From Mucilaginibacter ginkgonis (GTDB taxonomy: Bacteria; Bacteroidota; Bacteroidia; Sphingobacteriales; Sphingobacteriaceae): a stretch of DNA of 64,000 bases. A program made the position numbers and the translations under genes. Location of the stretch: the NCBI RefSeq assembly GCF_009754905.2, contig NZ_CP066775.1, positions 3,038,001 through 3,102,000 on the forward strand, read 5' to 3'. Positions 28,244 through 37,651 of the stretch are shown here, in pieces. Under the pieces are notes generated by a model. That model saw nothing but the letters and a program-made list of their open reading frames with translations, ran no database searches and had not been told where the DNA came from. Numbering within the stretch: position 1 is the first letter of the stretch; the number at the start of each line of letters is the position of its first letter.

Positions 28244-28325
28244 GGTAAAGTAGTGGTTAGTTAATGCAATTTATAGGTTGCAGGTTAAATTATACACTAA
28301 AAAGAATTTTTACTTACAGATTGTT

Positions 28326-29393
28326 TTATCTGCTCTTCATTTTTAACCGTCGCGCCGGCACACCCTCCATTGTGATCTTAACCGGCTGTATGTCGCCCTG
28401 CTTGTCGAAATACATTCTATCTATGCACACTTCGCGGTGGTTGCCGTCAGTTACACCTAGCGGCCGCCGATGATAGATCATGTACCAGTCATCCGTTCCG
28501 GGTATGTTCATTACAGAATTATGCCCCGCACCCGTTGCTATCGCAAGGTCTTGTTTCAGGATCTTCCCAACTCGCTTGAACGGGCCCATCGGCGAATCGC
28601 TTATGGCATATGCAACACTGTAATCGGGGCCTGTCCAGCCGCCTTCACTCCACATCAGGTAGTATTTACCTTTGCGTTTGATCATGTAAGGCCCTTCAAC
28701 ATAGTTATCCGGGGTAATAGATTTAAAAATGCTGCCATCAGCAAAAGGCACAAAACCTGTAAAGTCCGGCGTTAACTGGCCAATGTTGCAATGGCGCCAG
28801 CCGCCGTAGATGAGGTAGTATTTGCCATCAGTATCGTGAAAAACAAATTGGTCTATAGGTTGGGCGCCATTGTAAAACTTGTCAACCAATGGCTTGCCCA
28901 GGTAGTCGCGGTAAGGGCCTTCAGGTTTGTCAGCAACGCCGATACCGATACCGCCCGGCTGGTTATCATTCTGAATATCATTAGCGCCGAAAAACAGGTA
29001 ATATTTATTGCCTTTGTGAACGATAGCCGGTGCCCAGATGGCGTAGGCTGCCCACTTAAAATCTTTAATATCCAATATATGCGAATGTTTTTGCCAGGTC
29101 ACCAGGTCGGGAGACGAGAACGCGTCCAGAAATGTTTGCTTCAAATAGCCTTTGTTAATGGTGTTTTTCTGCAGCATCATTTGTTGTCCATTGAGCCCTG
29201 TTTGCTGGATGGTCTTCATCGTGTCGCCGGAGTAGGTAGGGAAGATCCAATATTGGTCGTTAACGATCAGGTTATCCGGGTCGGCATACCAACCCGGAAA
29301 TATGGGATTGCCTGAGGTTTTGGTTTGGGCAGAAGCAGTGAATAAGCCGCCGAACAACAATGAAATGGTTATAAAGCATTTGATGATTTTCAT
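28326..29393 (-). CDS. secreted glycoside hydrolase family 43 protein
   Basis: A 355-residue exported five-bladed propeller enzyme; signal peptide ends FTASAQ. The catalytic base Asp is in WYADPDN, the pKa-modulating Asp region is near WAPAIVHKG, and the acid Glu is in VEGPYMIKRKGKYYL. GH43 enzymes cleave arabinofuranosyl or xylosyl linkages in plant polysaccharides. There are no SusC/SusD neighbours, so this is not part of a visible polysaccharide-utilisation locus. A variant -7 element (TATCTTTA, 29401-29408) lies seven bases from the ATG. Confidence 0.9.
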   Translation of the reverse strand: MKIIKCFITISLLFGGLFTASAQTKTSGNPIFPGWYADPDNLIVNDQYWIFPTYSGDTMKTIQQTGLNGQQMMLQKNTINKGYLKQTFLDAFSSPDLVTWQKHSHILDIKDFKWAAYAIWAPAIVHKGNKYYLFFGANDIQNDNQPGGIGIGVADKPEGPYRDYLGKPLVDKFYNGAQPIDQFVFHDTDGKYYLIYGGWRHCNIGQLTPDFTGFVPFADGSIFKSITPDNYVEGPYMIKRKGKYYLMWSEGGWTGPDYSVAYAISDSPMGPFKRVGKILKQDLAIATGAGHNSVMNIPGTDDWYMIYHRRPLGVTDGNHREVCIDRMYFDKQGDIQPVKITMEGVPARRLKMKSR

Positions 29394-29452
29394 GGTTGGT
29401 TAAAGATAGGACTTATGAATTGCAATTTTCCACAGACAAAAACGCCGGTTTA

Positions 29453-29482
29453 TTGTTGCTACAACTGATAACCGTATCTTTG
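29453..29482 (+). promoter_or_regulatory. mfd promoter (TTG-N19-TATCTTTG)
   Basis: TTG at 29453-29455 and TATCTTTG at 29475-29482 are spaced 19 bases apart, a near-ideal Bacteroidota promoter. The start codon of mfd follows after only seven bases. Confidence 0.7.
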
Positions 29483-29489
29483 CACCGAA

Positions 29490-32400
29490 TTGAATATCCG
29501 TGATATATTAGAGCGCTACAAGGGTGATGAGCGCGTACAAACGCTGGCAAAAGCGTTGAATGCAGCGAAAAATCCCCGGGTTCAGCTGCGCGGGCTCGTT
29601 GGATCAAGCGATGCAACGGTGGCGGTAGCTTTGTGGTTTCTACAGCACCGGCACATGGTCTTTGTGCTGCCCGACCGCGAAGAAGCAGCGTATTTTCAGG
29701 CTGATATTGAGAATCTTATTGGTCAGGAAGTTTTATTGTTCCCCTCGTCATACCGTAAGCCTTTTGAGTTTACCCAGCCCGACAGCAGCAACGTTTTGGC
29801 CCGTGCCGAGGTGTTGAATGACCTGAACCATACGTCAGAGTACGGCAAACTGATCGTCACTTATCCCGAAGCTGTTGCCGAAAAGGTGATCGACCGCGCA
29901 TCACTCGAAAAAAACACGCTGGAGATTTCCGTCACCAATAACCTGAGCATCGATTTTATCAACGAGTTTTTAGTCGAGTATGACTTTGAGCGCGTCGACT
30001 TTGTTTATGAGCCCGGGCAATTTTCTGTTCGCGGCGGGATAGTCGATATTTTCTCATTTTCACACGATCTGCCATACCGGGTAGAGTTCTTTGGGGATTT
30101 TATTGAATCGATAAGGACCTTCGAGATTGAAAGCCAGCTATCTGTAGAACAGATCAAAAGCATCACCATTGTACCTAACGTACAGTCGAAGTTTTTAACT
30201 CAGAACAACATCTCCTTGCTCGAATATGCCGACCCGTCTACACAGGTTTGGATAAAGGATGTGCAGTTTACGCTGGATATTATCCAGGATGGTTATAAAA
30301 AAGCCACTCAATTATGGAAAGCTTTAGATGCTGATGAAAAGGCAAAAAACCCCGAGTGGATCGACCCTAAATATGGCTTCACTGACGAAAAATTGATTGC
30401 AGACCAGCTTCGCGATTTTGCTGTGGTTGAATTTGGCAAACAGTTTTTTTACAACGATGCAGCGCAGATCAATTTTGACATACGCCCGCAGCCATCGTTC
30501 AATAAAGACTTCAGCCTGCTGATCCATAATATCAAGAATAACGAGATAGATCATATTGAAAATTGCATCCTGACGGATTCGGCCAAGCAGGTAGAGCGTT
30601 TATATGCCATTTTTGATGACCTTGATAAATCGGTTAAGTTTACGCCAATAAATATTTCTATTCGGGAGGGCTTTGTAGACCGCGAACAAAAACTGGCTTG
30701 CTACACAGACCACCAGATATTTGACCGCTATTATAAATACAAACTACGAAAAGGTTATCAGCGCACGCAGGCCATTACGCTAAAAGAACTGCGCGAATTA
30801 AAGCCCGGCGACTTTGTGACCCACATAGACCATGGCATTGGCAAGTACAATGGCTTAGAGAAAGTGGAAGTGAACGGCAAAACGCAGGAGATGATCCGCT
30901 TGCTGTATGCTGATAATGACCTGTTGTATGTAAACATAAACTCACTAAACCGGATCTCGAAGTTTAGCGGTAAAGAAGGGGCGGTGCCAAAGCTGAACAA
31001 GTTAGGTACCGATACCTGGGAGCGGTTGAAGAAAACAACAAAAAAAAAAGTTAAGGACATAGCCCGCGACCTGATAAAGCTTTACGCCAAGCGAAAGCAG
31101 CAGGTAGGCACCGCGTTTCTTCCTGATAGCTACCTGCAGACAGAACTGGAGGCATCTTTTATTTACGAAGACACCCCCGACCAGGAAAAAGCTACCGCAG
31201 ATTTTAAAAAAGACATGGAATCGCCGCACCCAATGGACCGCCTCATTTGCGGCGATGTAGGCTTTGGTAAAACAGAGGTTGCTATCCGCGCAGCGTTCAA
31301 AGCGGTTGCAGACAGTAAGCAGGTTGCAGTATTGGTACCCACTACAATTCTTGCTGCCCAGCATTATAAAACTTTTACAGAAAGGCTCAAAGGATTTCCC
31401 TGCAATATTGATTATATCAACAGGTTTAAAACAACCAAGCAGATCAAAGACTCGCTGGCTAAACTTGCAGATGGAAAGATAGACATCATCATTGGTACAC
31501 ATCGCCTGGTAAGCAAGGATGTGAAGTTTAAAGACCTGGGGCTAATGATCATTGACGAAGAGCAAAAATTTGGTGTTACAACCAAAGAAAAGCTAAAGCA
31601 AATGCGTGTAAATGTAGATACACTTACGCTTACCGCCACACCAATACCACGTACACTGCATTTCTCTTTGATGGGCGCGCGTGACTTATCGATCATTTCT
31701 ACTCCGCCGCCAAATCGCCAGCCTGTAGTTACAGAACTGCACGTATTTAATGATAAGCTGATAAAAGAAGCGGTTGAACAGGAAATCGACCGCGGTGGGC
31801 AGATCTTCTTTATTCATAACCGCGTAGCCGACCTGCCTCAATTAGGCGGCATGATACGTAAGTTGGTGCCCAAGGCGCGCATCGGTATTGCGCACGGCCA
31901 GTTAGAGGGCGATGACCTGGAAGACGTAATGCTCAAATTTGTGGCGCATGAGTATGATGTACTGGTGGCTACAACCATTATCGAAGCCGGGCTTGACATA
32001 CCTAACGCTAATACGATCATTATTAACCACGCGCACATGTTTGGCTTAAGCGACCTGCACCAAATGCGCGGCCGTGTGGGCCGAAGCAATAAAAAAGCAT
32101 ATTGCTATTTGCTAAGTCCGCCGCTTTCAACATTGACACCCGAAGCGCGCAAGCGTTTGAGCGCTATCGAAGAGTTCAGCGATCTGGGTAGCGGATTTAA
32201 CGTGGCCATGCGCGACTTAGATATCCGCGGCAGCGGTAATTTGTTGGGTGCAGAACAAAGCGGCTTTATTGCAGAAATTGGCTTTGAGATGTATCATAAG
32301 ATCCTCGACGAAGCCATTCACGAGTTGAAGGACGAGGAGTTTAAAGAGGTATTTGCCGATGAGAAGCCGCGCCCTTTCATTTCTTTTACGCAGATAGACA

Positions 32401-32843
32401 CCGACCTGGAGATATTGATCCCGAACGAATATGTGACCAATCTTTCGGAGAGGTATAATCTATATACAGAAATATCTAAACTGGAGAACGAGGCCGAACT
32501 TGTGACATTTGAGCAACAGTTGCATGACCGTTTCGGGCCGATACCTCAACCGGTAACGGATCTGTTAAACACCGTTCGGTTGCAATGGCTGGGCAAAGCC
32601 ATCGGCTTTGAAAAGATATCGCTTAAAAAAAACGTACTGCGGGGTTATTTCATCAGCAACCAGCAGTCGCCATATTTTGAAACTGAAGCTTTTAAGCAGG
32701 TGCTAAACTATGTGCAGTACAACCCGCGCCGGGTGAATATGAAAGAAGTTAAAAACACGCTCCGCATTAGTATAGAAGGTGTAATGAGCATTACAGACGC
32801 CGTAGGATTGTTGAGCGAGATAGTGGGCGAAGTAACAGCTTAA
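29490..32843 (+). CDS. mfd: transcription-repair coupling factor Mfd
   Basis: Releases stalled RNA polymerase and recruits UvrAB. The 1117-residue protein has the UvrB-homology module at the N-terminus (LRGLVGSSDATVAVAL), a CarD-like polymerase-interaction domain around residues 433-490 (GDFVTHIDHGIGKY), and a RecG-like motor with Walker A CGDVGFGKTEVA near 587, DEEQ near 688, and TATPIPRTL. The start is a TTG at 29490 giving MNIRDILERYKG; no in-frame ATG fits. Its stop abuts the convergent hpt stop with no spacer. Confidence 0.96.
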   Translation: MNIRDILERYKGDERVQTLAKALNAAKNPRVQLRGLVGSSDATVAVALWFLQHRHMVFVLPDREEAAYFQADIENLIGQEVLLFPSSYRKPFEFTQPDSSNVLARAEVLNDLNHTSEYGKLIVTYPEAVAEKVIDRASLEKNTLEISVTNNLSIDFINEFLVEYDFERVDFVYEPGQFSVRGGIVDIFSFSHDLPYRVEFFGDFIESIRTFEIESQLSVEQIKSITIVPNVQSKFLTQNNISLLEYADPSTQVWIKDVQFTLDIIQDGYKKATQLWKALDADEKAKNPEWIDPKYGFTDEKLIADQLRDFAVVEFGKQFFYNDAAQINFDIRPQPSFNKDFSLLIHNIKNNEIDHIENCILTDSAKQVERLYAIFDDLDKSVKFTPINISIREGFVDREQKLACYTDHQIFDRYYKYKLRKGYQRTQAITLKELRELKPGDFVTHIDHGIGKYNGLEKVEVNGKTQEMIRLLYADNDLLYVNINSLNRISKFSGKEGAVPKLNKLGTDTWERLKKTTKKKVKDIARDLIKLYAKRKQQVGTAFLPDSYLQTELEASFIYEDTPDQEKATADFKKDMESPHPMDRLICGDVGFGKTEVAIRAAFKAVADSKQVAVLVPTTILAAQHYKTFTERLKGFPCNIDYINRFKTTKQIKDSLAKLADGKIDIIIGTHRLVSKDVKFKDLGLMIIDEEQKFGVTTKEKLKQMRVNVDTLTLTATPIPRTLHFSLMGARDLSIISTPPPNRQPVVTELHVFNDKLIKEAVEQEIDRGGQIFFIHNRVADLPQLGGMIRKLVPKARIGIAHGQLEGDDLEDVMLKFVAHEYDVLVATTIIEAGLDIPNANTIIINHAHMFGLSDLHQMRGRVGRSNKKAYCYLLSPPLSTLTPEARKRLSAIEEFSDLGSGFNVAMRDLDIRGSGNLLGAEQSGFIAEIGFEMYHKILDEAIHELKDEEFKEVFADEKPRPFISFTQIDTDLEILIPNEYVTNLSERYNLYTEISKLENEAELVTFEQQLHDRFGPIPQPVTDLLNTVRLQWLGKAIGFEKISLKKNVLRGYFISNQQSPYFETEAFKQVLNYVQYNPRRVNMKEVKNTLRISIEGVMSITDAVGLLSEIVGEVTA

Positions 32844-33386
32844 CTATTCCCCAACCAACCTGTAGATTTCCTTTAAATTTCGCCCTTGCTCTTTATAGTC
32901 CAGGCCGTAACCAACCACAAATTCATTGGCTATCTCGAATCCGGTGTAGGCCAATTCAGGTATTTGTATTTCGATAGCATCGGGTTTGGACAATAAAGTG
33001 CAAACTTTGATGGATGCCGGTTTTAAAACTTTTAGCCGCTCTACCAGGTAAGCCAAAGTATTGCCCGAGTCGATAATGTCTTCTGCAACAATGACGTGCC
33101 GGTCGCGAATATCTACGGCCAGTTCAATATCGCTGCGCACGTTCCGGGTTGTAGTGGTGCCGCCAAAGTAAGAAGCGAGTTTGGTAAACGTAACTTCACA
33201 AGGGATATCCACAGCACGCAGCAAATCTGCCATAAATATAAAGCTCCCATTAAGCACGCCTAAGAATAACGGGCTTTTACCATTATAGTCGCGGCTCAAT
33301 TCGCGGCCCAAAGCCTCTATACGGTTTTGTATTTCTAATTGGGTGATCAGCGTTTCAAACTCCAGGTCGGCTACCTTTACTTTCAT
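32844..33386 (-). CDS. hpt: hypoxanthine phosphoribosyltransferase
   Basis: A 180-residue purine-salvage enzyme: hypoxanthine or guanine plus PRPP to IMP or GMP. The PRPP-binding loop is VIVAEDIIDSGNTL (about residues 95-108), with the flexible-loop SYFGGTTTT before it and the base-binding FVVGYGLDYKEQGRNL near the C-terminus. Length and motifs are standard. The -7 element sits only four bases from the ATG. Confidence 0.95.
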   Translation of the reverse strand: MKVKVADLEFETLITQLEIQNRIEALGRELSRDYNGKSPLFLGVLNGSFIFMADLLRAVDIPCEVTFTKLASYFGGTTTTRNVRSDIELAVDIRDRHVIVAEDIIDSGNTLAYLVERLKVLKPASIKVCTLLSKPDAIEIQIPELAYTGFEIANEFVVGYGLDYKEQGRNLKEIYRLVGE

Positions 33387-33390
33387 AATT

Positions 33391-33398
33391 CAAAGCTA
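33391..33398 (-). promoter_or_regulatory. -7 promoter element for hpt, abutting start codon
   Basis: Minus strand TAGCTTTG matches TAnnTTTG, with a possible -33 TTG at 33422-33424. Only four bases separate it from the hpt ATG, implying a leaderless or nearly leaderless transcript. Confidence 0.6.
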
Positions 33399-33431
33399 TT
33401 ATTTAAATAAACCTGCACCCTCAATTAACTG

Positions 33432-33439
33432 TATCTTTA
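33432..33439 (+). promoter_or_regulatory. variant -7 element for M16 peptidase gene
   Basis: TATCTTTA, one mismatch to TAnnTTTG, ten bases before the ATG at 33450. It shares the 63-base gap with the divergent hpt promoter. Confidence 0.4.
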
Positions 33440-33449
33440 CACTCTTATT

Positions 33450-34691
33450 ATGGAATACCAGGTTTATACCTTGCCGAATGGGCTCCGTTTACTGCATCAT
33501 CCCGTAAATTCTAACATCACCCATTGCTGCATCGTTATCAATGCCGGCTCGCGCGATGAAAAGCCGGGCCAGGACGGTCTGGCGCACTTTATTGAACACC
33601 TGATATTTAAACACACCAAACGACGGAATACTTCGCAGATTTTAAACCGTCTGGAACTGGTTGGTGCCGACTTAAACGCTTATACTACTAAAGAATACAC
33701 TTGTGTGCATGCTTCTTTTTTAAATGAGCACTTAGAGCGTACGCTCGACCTTTTTGAGGACATTGTTTTCCATTCTACCTTCCCCGAAAATGAAATTGAA
33801 AAAGAGCGCGGTGTGATCCTTGATGAGATAGCGTCTTACCTTGATCAGCCCGAAGAAGCCATCCAGGACGATTTCGAAGGCCTTTTATTTGAAGGGCACA
33901 GCATGGGCTGCAATATATTAGGCGCGCCCGAAAGTGTGTCTGCACTATCGCAGCAAAATATCAAAGACTTTATTGCAGAGAATTACCTTCCGTCGCAGAT
34001 AGTGATAGGTGTATCGGGTAAATACCCGCCTGCGAAACTCACTAAGTTGGCAGAGAAATATTTCGGTCACCTGGCTTCCTCAGTTCCTGATAAAAAGCGC
34101 GTCGCCCCGCCGGTTTCAAAGCCCCAGCTTGTAAAGGCGGCAAAGCCAATCAATCAGACGCATTGCATTATGGGTTTGCAGGCATACCCATCAAATCACC
34201 CGCTTAAAAGCGCTTTGCTGCTGTTGAACAACCTTTTGGGCGGTATGGGTATGAGCAGCCGCTTGAACATGGAGATCCGCGAAAAATACGGAATTGCCTA
34301 TACTATTGAATCGTCTTACGTGCCTTTTACAGATACCGGCATCTTTAACATTTACTTTGGCACAGATGCCGAAAAAGCAGAAAGGGCATTGAAACTGGTG
34401 GGTAAAGAATTGAAAAAGCTGCGCGACAATAAGTTAGGGACAATACAGTTGCAGCAGGCTAAACAAAAGTTTTGCGGACAAATAGCGCTGGCCGAAGAGG
34501 GCCGAATGAGCTTGGTGATTTCCATGACCAAAAGCCTTCTTGATTTTAACCGGGTAGATTCTTTGGACGAAGTTATGGCTAAAATAAATGCTGTCACTGC
34601 CGATGAATTGCTGGAGATCAGCAACGAACTGCTCGATGAGTCTAAGATGGTTACGCTGATCTTTGAACCTGAAGAGGAGACAAAAAGTTAG
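33450..34691 (+). CDS. M16 family zinc peptidase
   Basis: A 413-residue pitrilysin-type peptidase resembling PqqL or mitochondrial processing peptidase. The inverted zinc motif is HFIEH (about residues 46-50) with the distal Glu in ERGVILDEI, all catalytic residues present. There is no signal peptide, so it is predicted to be cytoplasmic. The C-terminal half has the R/Y-type substrate motif region SSRLNMEIREKYGIAY. Divergent from hpt; downstream gap to 34809 holds only a repeat-like GTCATGCTGAGG fragment. Confidence 0.93.
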   Translation: MEYQVYTLPNGLRLLHHPVNSNITHCCIVINAGSRDEKPGQDGLAHFIEHLIFKHTKRRNTSQILNRLELVGADLNAYTTKEYTCVHASFLNEHLERTLDLFEDIVFHSTFPENEIEKERGVILDEIASYLDQPEEAIQDDFEGLLFEGHSMGCNILGAPESVSALSQQNIKDFIAENYLPSQIVIGVSGKYPPAKLTKLAEKYFGHLASSVPDKKRVAPPVSKPQLVKAAKPINQTHCIMGLQAYPSNHPLKSALLLLNNLLGGMGMSSRLNMEIREKYGIAYTIESSYVPFTDTGIFNIYFGTDAEKAERALKLVGKELKKLRDNKLGTIQLQQAKQKFCGQIALAEEGRMSLVISMTKSLLDFNRVDSLDEVMAKINAVTADELLEISNELLDESKMVTLIFEPEEETKS

Positions 34692-34808
34692 ATTTAACAA
34701 ATGTCATGCTGAGGTACTCAAGCATCGGCATTTACATTGTCCATTACGCCAAGCTTTAAATACGCGAGCGTTACGTTTACCTTCATTAATACTGGCGATA
34801 ATAACTTA

Positions 34809-35372
34809 TTAGGTTTTATTCTCCACCAAAAAAACCTTCGCTTCATAAACATCACCCAGCACCTCAACCCAACCACAAATGCACGCTTTAAGTCTGCCAC
34901 TTTTTAAAAGATATTGCGCTTGCTGAAAGATAAATTGTTGGTCGAATTCGGGTGTCACATAAAAGGCATGCTCGCCTTTAAAACCGTTACGGATACAAAT
35001 TTCGCCAATAACGATATTGGGCAATGTATAAACAAACAGTGCAGGGCTTGGTACGTCCTGTGCAGAGTGCCAGTACTTGATATCCGCGTCGAGGCTCGAA
35101 TTCGCGTTGGATAAGATTACACCAACCTCTTCTGCAGCGTAAAATTTAATATTGGTATCGCTCAACAAAACCTCCGCCGCAAGGAAACCCAACTTGCTCA
35201 GATTGTCCATCTTATAAAACTTTGGATAATTGATACCCAGGCTTTTATAATGGGACGCTAAAAACTCATGTGTGCTGGTTGGCATCTCCTCAAAGACCAC
35301 AGCATCTTTTTTCACAACAGTGCTATTGCTGATAGTACAGGAATCGGTGATATGTGGCTGGCCGGACATCAT
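34809..35372 (-). CDS. short ketosynthase-like protein lacking active site (possible chain-length factor)
   Basis: A 187-residue protein that matches the N-terminal half of a beta-ketoacyl synthase: FLAAEVLL, VGVILSNANSSLDADIKYW, PALFVYTLPNIVIGEI. At the position of the nucleophilic cysteine no SxACxSG motif occurs, and the C-terminal half with both histidines is missing. This resembles the short ketosynthase-like companions of aryl-polyene clusters. It starts at 35372 directly on the stop of the full ketosynthase gene (TAATG), so it is translationally coupled to it. It is the last gene of the operon. Partner role is inferred. Confidence 0.7.
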   Translation of the reverse strand: MMSGQPHITDSCTISNSTVVKKDAVVFEEMPTSTHEFLASHYKSLGINYPKFYKMDNLSKLGFLAAEVLLSDTNIKFYAAEEVGVILSNANSSLDADIKYWHSAQDVPSPALFVYTLPNIVIGEICIRNGFKGEHAFYVTPEFDQQFIFQQAQYLLKSGRLKACICGWVEVLGDVYEAKVFLVENKT

Positions 35373-36499
35373 TATTTACTAAGGATTAAAGCAGCGTTAC
35401 ATCCTCCAAAACCTGATGCCGTTTTTAACGCGTGTTTTATCTCTGCCGTCTTGTTAGTCGTGTTGATGCTTATAGGCGATGTCCCGGTTTCCTCAAAACC
35501 TAAAGTCGCGGTGATTAAGCTATGGCGCATACTTTCGGCGGCAAGTATGCTTTCGATCAACCCTGCTGCACCAAGCGTATGGCCATAAAAAGCTTTAACA
35601 CCGACGGTAGGCACGTGCTGTAAACCGGCGTTGGTAATGGCTTTTGCTTCCATATCATCGTTATAGGGTGTAGCTGTGCCGTGGGCCGATATCGTATCGA
35701 TGTCGCAGCTTGCTAACTCTGCTTCGTTCATGGCTTGTTGTATGGCAAACTCCAATTCCTCTCCGGTACGCGACGGTCCTGAAATATGGTTAGCGTCGTC
35801 AGATACTGCGCCGCCAGTTATCCTGATGTAGCCTGCATACTTTTCATCTCCGGATAAAATAACCGTTGCCGCGCCCTCGCCTAAATTTAATCCGTTGCGG
35901 CTGGCATCAAATGGTTTACAGCGTTCGCTGCTCAAAGCCTGGAAAGATTGAAACCCCGACACAACAAACTTTGATACAACATCTGCCCCGGTAACAACCA
36001 CACTTTGATAAACACCGGATTTGATCAGCCGCGCGGCTGTAATAATAGCCATCACGCCTGAAATACACGCGTTTGAAATTATGATGGGTTGAGTTCCAAA
36101 ACCGAAATAATCGGCCACTAACTTGGCAGACGTATTTAAGGATATGCGTTGCTGAAGTTCGGCCGTATTATCGTTTGTCTCGAGCAGACTGATGTTGCCT
36201 TTGGTTGTAGAAATGATCAACCCTGTTGTTGAACTTTTGGGGTCGATACCTGTGCCGCTTAACGCTTGTTGAACCGAAGCGATCAGCAGCTGTTCAAATT
36301 TGGTGTAATTAACGTTACTGCTTAATATTTGCCGCTCTTTGGGGAACAAAGATGCCGCGAGCTGAACATCGGAAAGGTCGGGGCGGTCATGAACCTGAAC
36401 GCCGGAGATGCCCTTTCTTATACTCACGAAGTTTACAGCGGTGGTGTCGCCCAGGGGCGAGAAAATATTGTCGGCAACCAGGTATACGTGCTTTGCCAT
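35372..36499 (-). CDS. beta-ketoacyl-ACP synthase (FabF/ApeO-like)
   Basis: A 375-residue ketosynthase with intact catalytic triad: Cys in ISNACISG at about residue 145, His in SAHGTATPYNDDME, and His in FYGHTLGAAGL. It is somewhat shorter than primary-metabolism FabF and is paired with the short inactive-looking homologue downstream, an arrangement typical of aryl-polyene ketosynthase/chain-length-factor pairs. It would extend an aryl or acyl starter with malonyl-ACP. Three bases separate it from the dehydratase gene. Confidence 0.85.
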   Translation of the reverse strand: MAKHVYLVADNIFSPLGDTTAVNFVSIRKGISGVQVHDRPDLSDVQLAASLFPKERQILSSNVNYTKFEQLLIASVQQALSGTGIDPKSSTTGLIISTTKGNISLLETNDNTAELQQRISLNTSAKLVADYFGFGTQPIIISNACISGVMAIITAARLIKSGVYQSVVVTGADVVSKFVVSGFQSFQALSSERCKPFDASRNGLNLGEGAATVILSGDEKYAGYIRITGGAVSDDANHISGPSRTGEELEFAIQQAMNEAELASCDIDTISAHGTATPYNDDMEAKAITNAGLQHVPTVGVKAFYGHTLGAAGLIESILAAESMRHSLITATLGFEETGTSPISINTTNKTAEIKHALKTASGFGGCNAALILSK

Positions 36500-36502
36500 C
36501 TA

Positions 36503-36916
36503 TCAGTCGGAAATAAATATTTTTAGTTCTGCACTCGCAATTAATTCACTATAGCAAAAAACCTTGCCCCAAACAACCGTTACACCCATAACCTCATCAA
36601 CTACATTAACTTCTGTTAAAAGTTGATCTCCTTGTGTAGGTAATCTTAAAACCTCAAAATTGTTTACCGCGCCGATAAACCCTTTTTTAACCGGCTCGTT
36701 GTTTTGACTAGCAATGAACCCGGCATATGCGGCAGCAGTTTGCGCCATATTTTCTAGCAATCCGCCTTCCTGAAAAATGCCATTGATGCACATCGGATTA
36801 TCGCCAATAATTTCAAACGAAGTTTTAGCGCTTTTATCATCAGCAAAAACCAACCCGTTAACCATCACAAATGGCTGCTGCTGCGGAATCAGAGTAGTGG
36901 CATCTTGTGGAAACAT
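36503..36916 (-). CDS. hotdog-fold beta-hydroxyacyl-ACP dehydratase-like protein (ApeP/FabZ type)
   Basis: A 137-residue single hotdog domain. PQQQPFVMVNGL at the N-terminus and LLENMAQTAAAYAG with the catalytic-helix glutamate resemble ApeP/FabZ-type dehydratases; the usual histidine next to PF is absent at the N-terminus. It would dehydrate hydroxyacyl intermediates to give conjugated double bonds. Lies three bases after fabG-type gene and three before the ketosynthase gene. Confidence 0.75.
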   Translation of the reverse strand: MFPQDATTLIPQQQPFVMVNGLVFADDKSAKTSFEIIGDNPMCINGIFQEGGLLENMAQTAAAYAGFIASQNNEPVKKGFIGAVNNFEVLRLPTQGDQLLTEVNVVDEVMGVTVVWGKVFCYSELIASAELKIFISD

Positions 36917-36919
36917 AAT

Positions 36920-37648
36920 TTAAGAATATAGTCCGCCGTTTACAGAGATCACCTGACCTGTGATGTAGCCTGCTTCGGGCGAAGCCAGGAAAACCGCAGC
37001 ATGGGCCACTTCATCCGGCGTACCAAAGCGCCTTACAGGTATTAAATTTTTTAACTCCTTTTCGTCCAGGCCTTCGGTCATATCAGTCTTGATAAATCCC
37101 GGCGCAATGGCGTTTACCGTGATTCCCTGGCGGCCTACTTCCTGCGCAAGTGCCTTGGTGGCACCGATGACACCGGCCTTCGCAGCCGAATAATTGGCTT
37201 GCCCCGGTTGACCTTTTAAACCTGATAGTGAAACCACGTTGATGATGCGACCGTAACGGTTCATCATCATATTTTCCAGAACAAGTTTGGTTGTGTAGAA
37301 AAAGCTGTTGAGGTTGGTATCCATTACGCCACTCCACTGCTCATCTGTCATCCAGGTCAGCAAACTGTCTCCACGGATGCCGGCATTATTAACCAGCACC
37401 TCTATGTGATGACCTGTATGCGCTTCTATCCAGCCACCTAGTTTACCGCGAATGTCTTCTTTATCGGCTACGTCGAATTGCAATAGTTCGCCTGTGCCGT
37501 TATTTTGTTGAATGGCGCTAAGTGTACTCTCTGCTTCTGTGGTATTGCTTTTAAAATTGACGAGCACGTGATAACCCATCGCCGCCATGCGCAGGCAAAT
37601 CGCCTTGCCAATCCCCCTCGATCCGCCGGTTACCAATGCGCACTTCAT
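36920..37648 (-). CDS. 3-oxoacyl-ACP reductase (FabG-like, SDR)
   Basis: A 242-residue short-chain dehydrogenase. NADPH-binding GGSRGIGKA at the N-terminus, NNAGI, the catalytic Ser in NVVSLSG and the YxxxK in YSAAKAG are all present. The C-terminal GQVISVNGG is typical of FabG. It is probably dedicated to the mini-cluster rather than primary lipid synthesis, judged by the operon. Three bases follow the ammonia-lyase stop. Confidence 0.88.
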   Translation of the reverse strand: MKCALVTGGSRGIGKAICLRMAAMGYHVLVNFKSNTTEAESTLSAIQQNNGTGELLQFDVADKEDIRGKLGGWIEAHTGHHIEVLVNNAGIRGDSLLTWMTDEQWSGVMDTNLNSFFYTTKLVLENMMMNRYGRIINVVSLSGLKGQPGQANYSAAKAGVIGATKALAQEVGRQGITVNAIAPGFIKTDMTEGLDEKELKNLIPVRRFGTPDEVAHAAVFLASPEAGYITGQVISVNGGLYS

Positions 37649-37651
37649 TTC

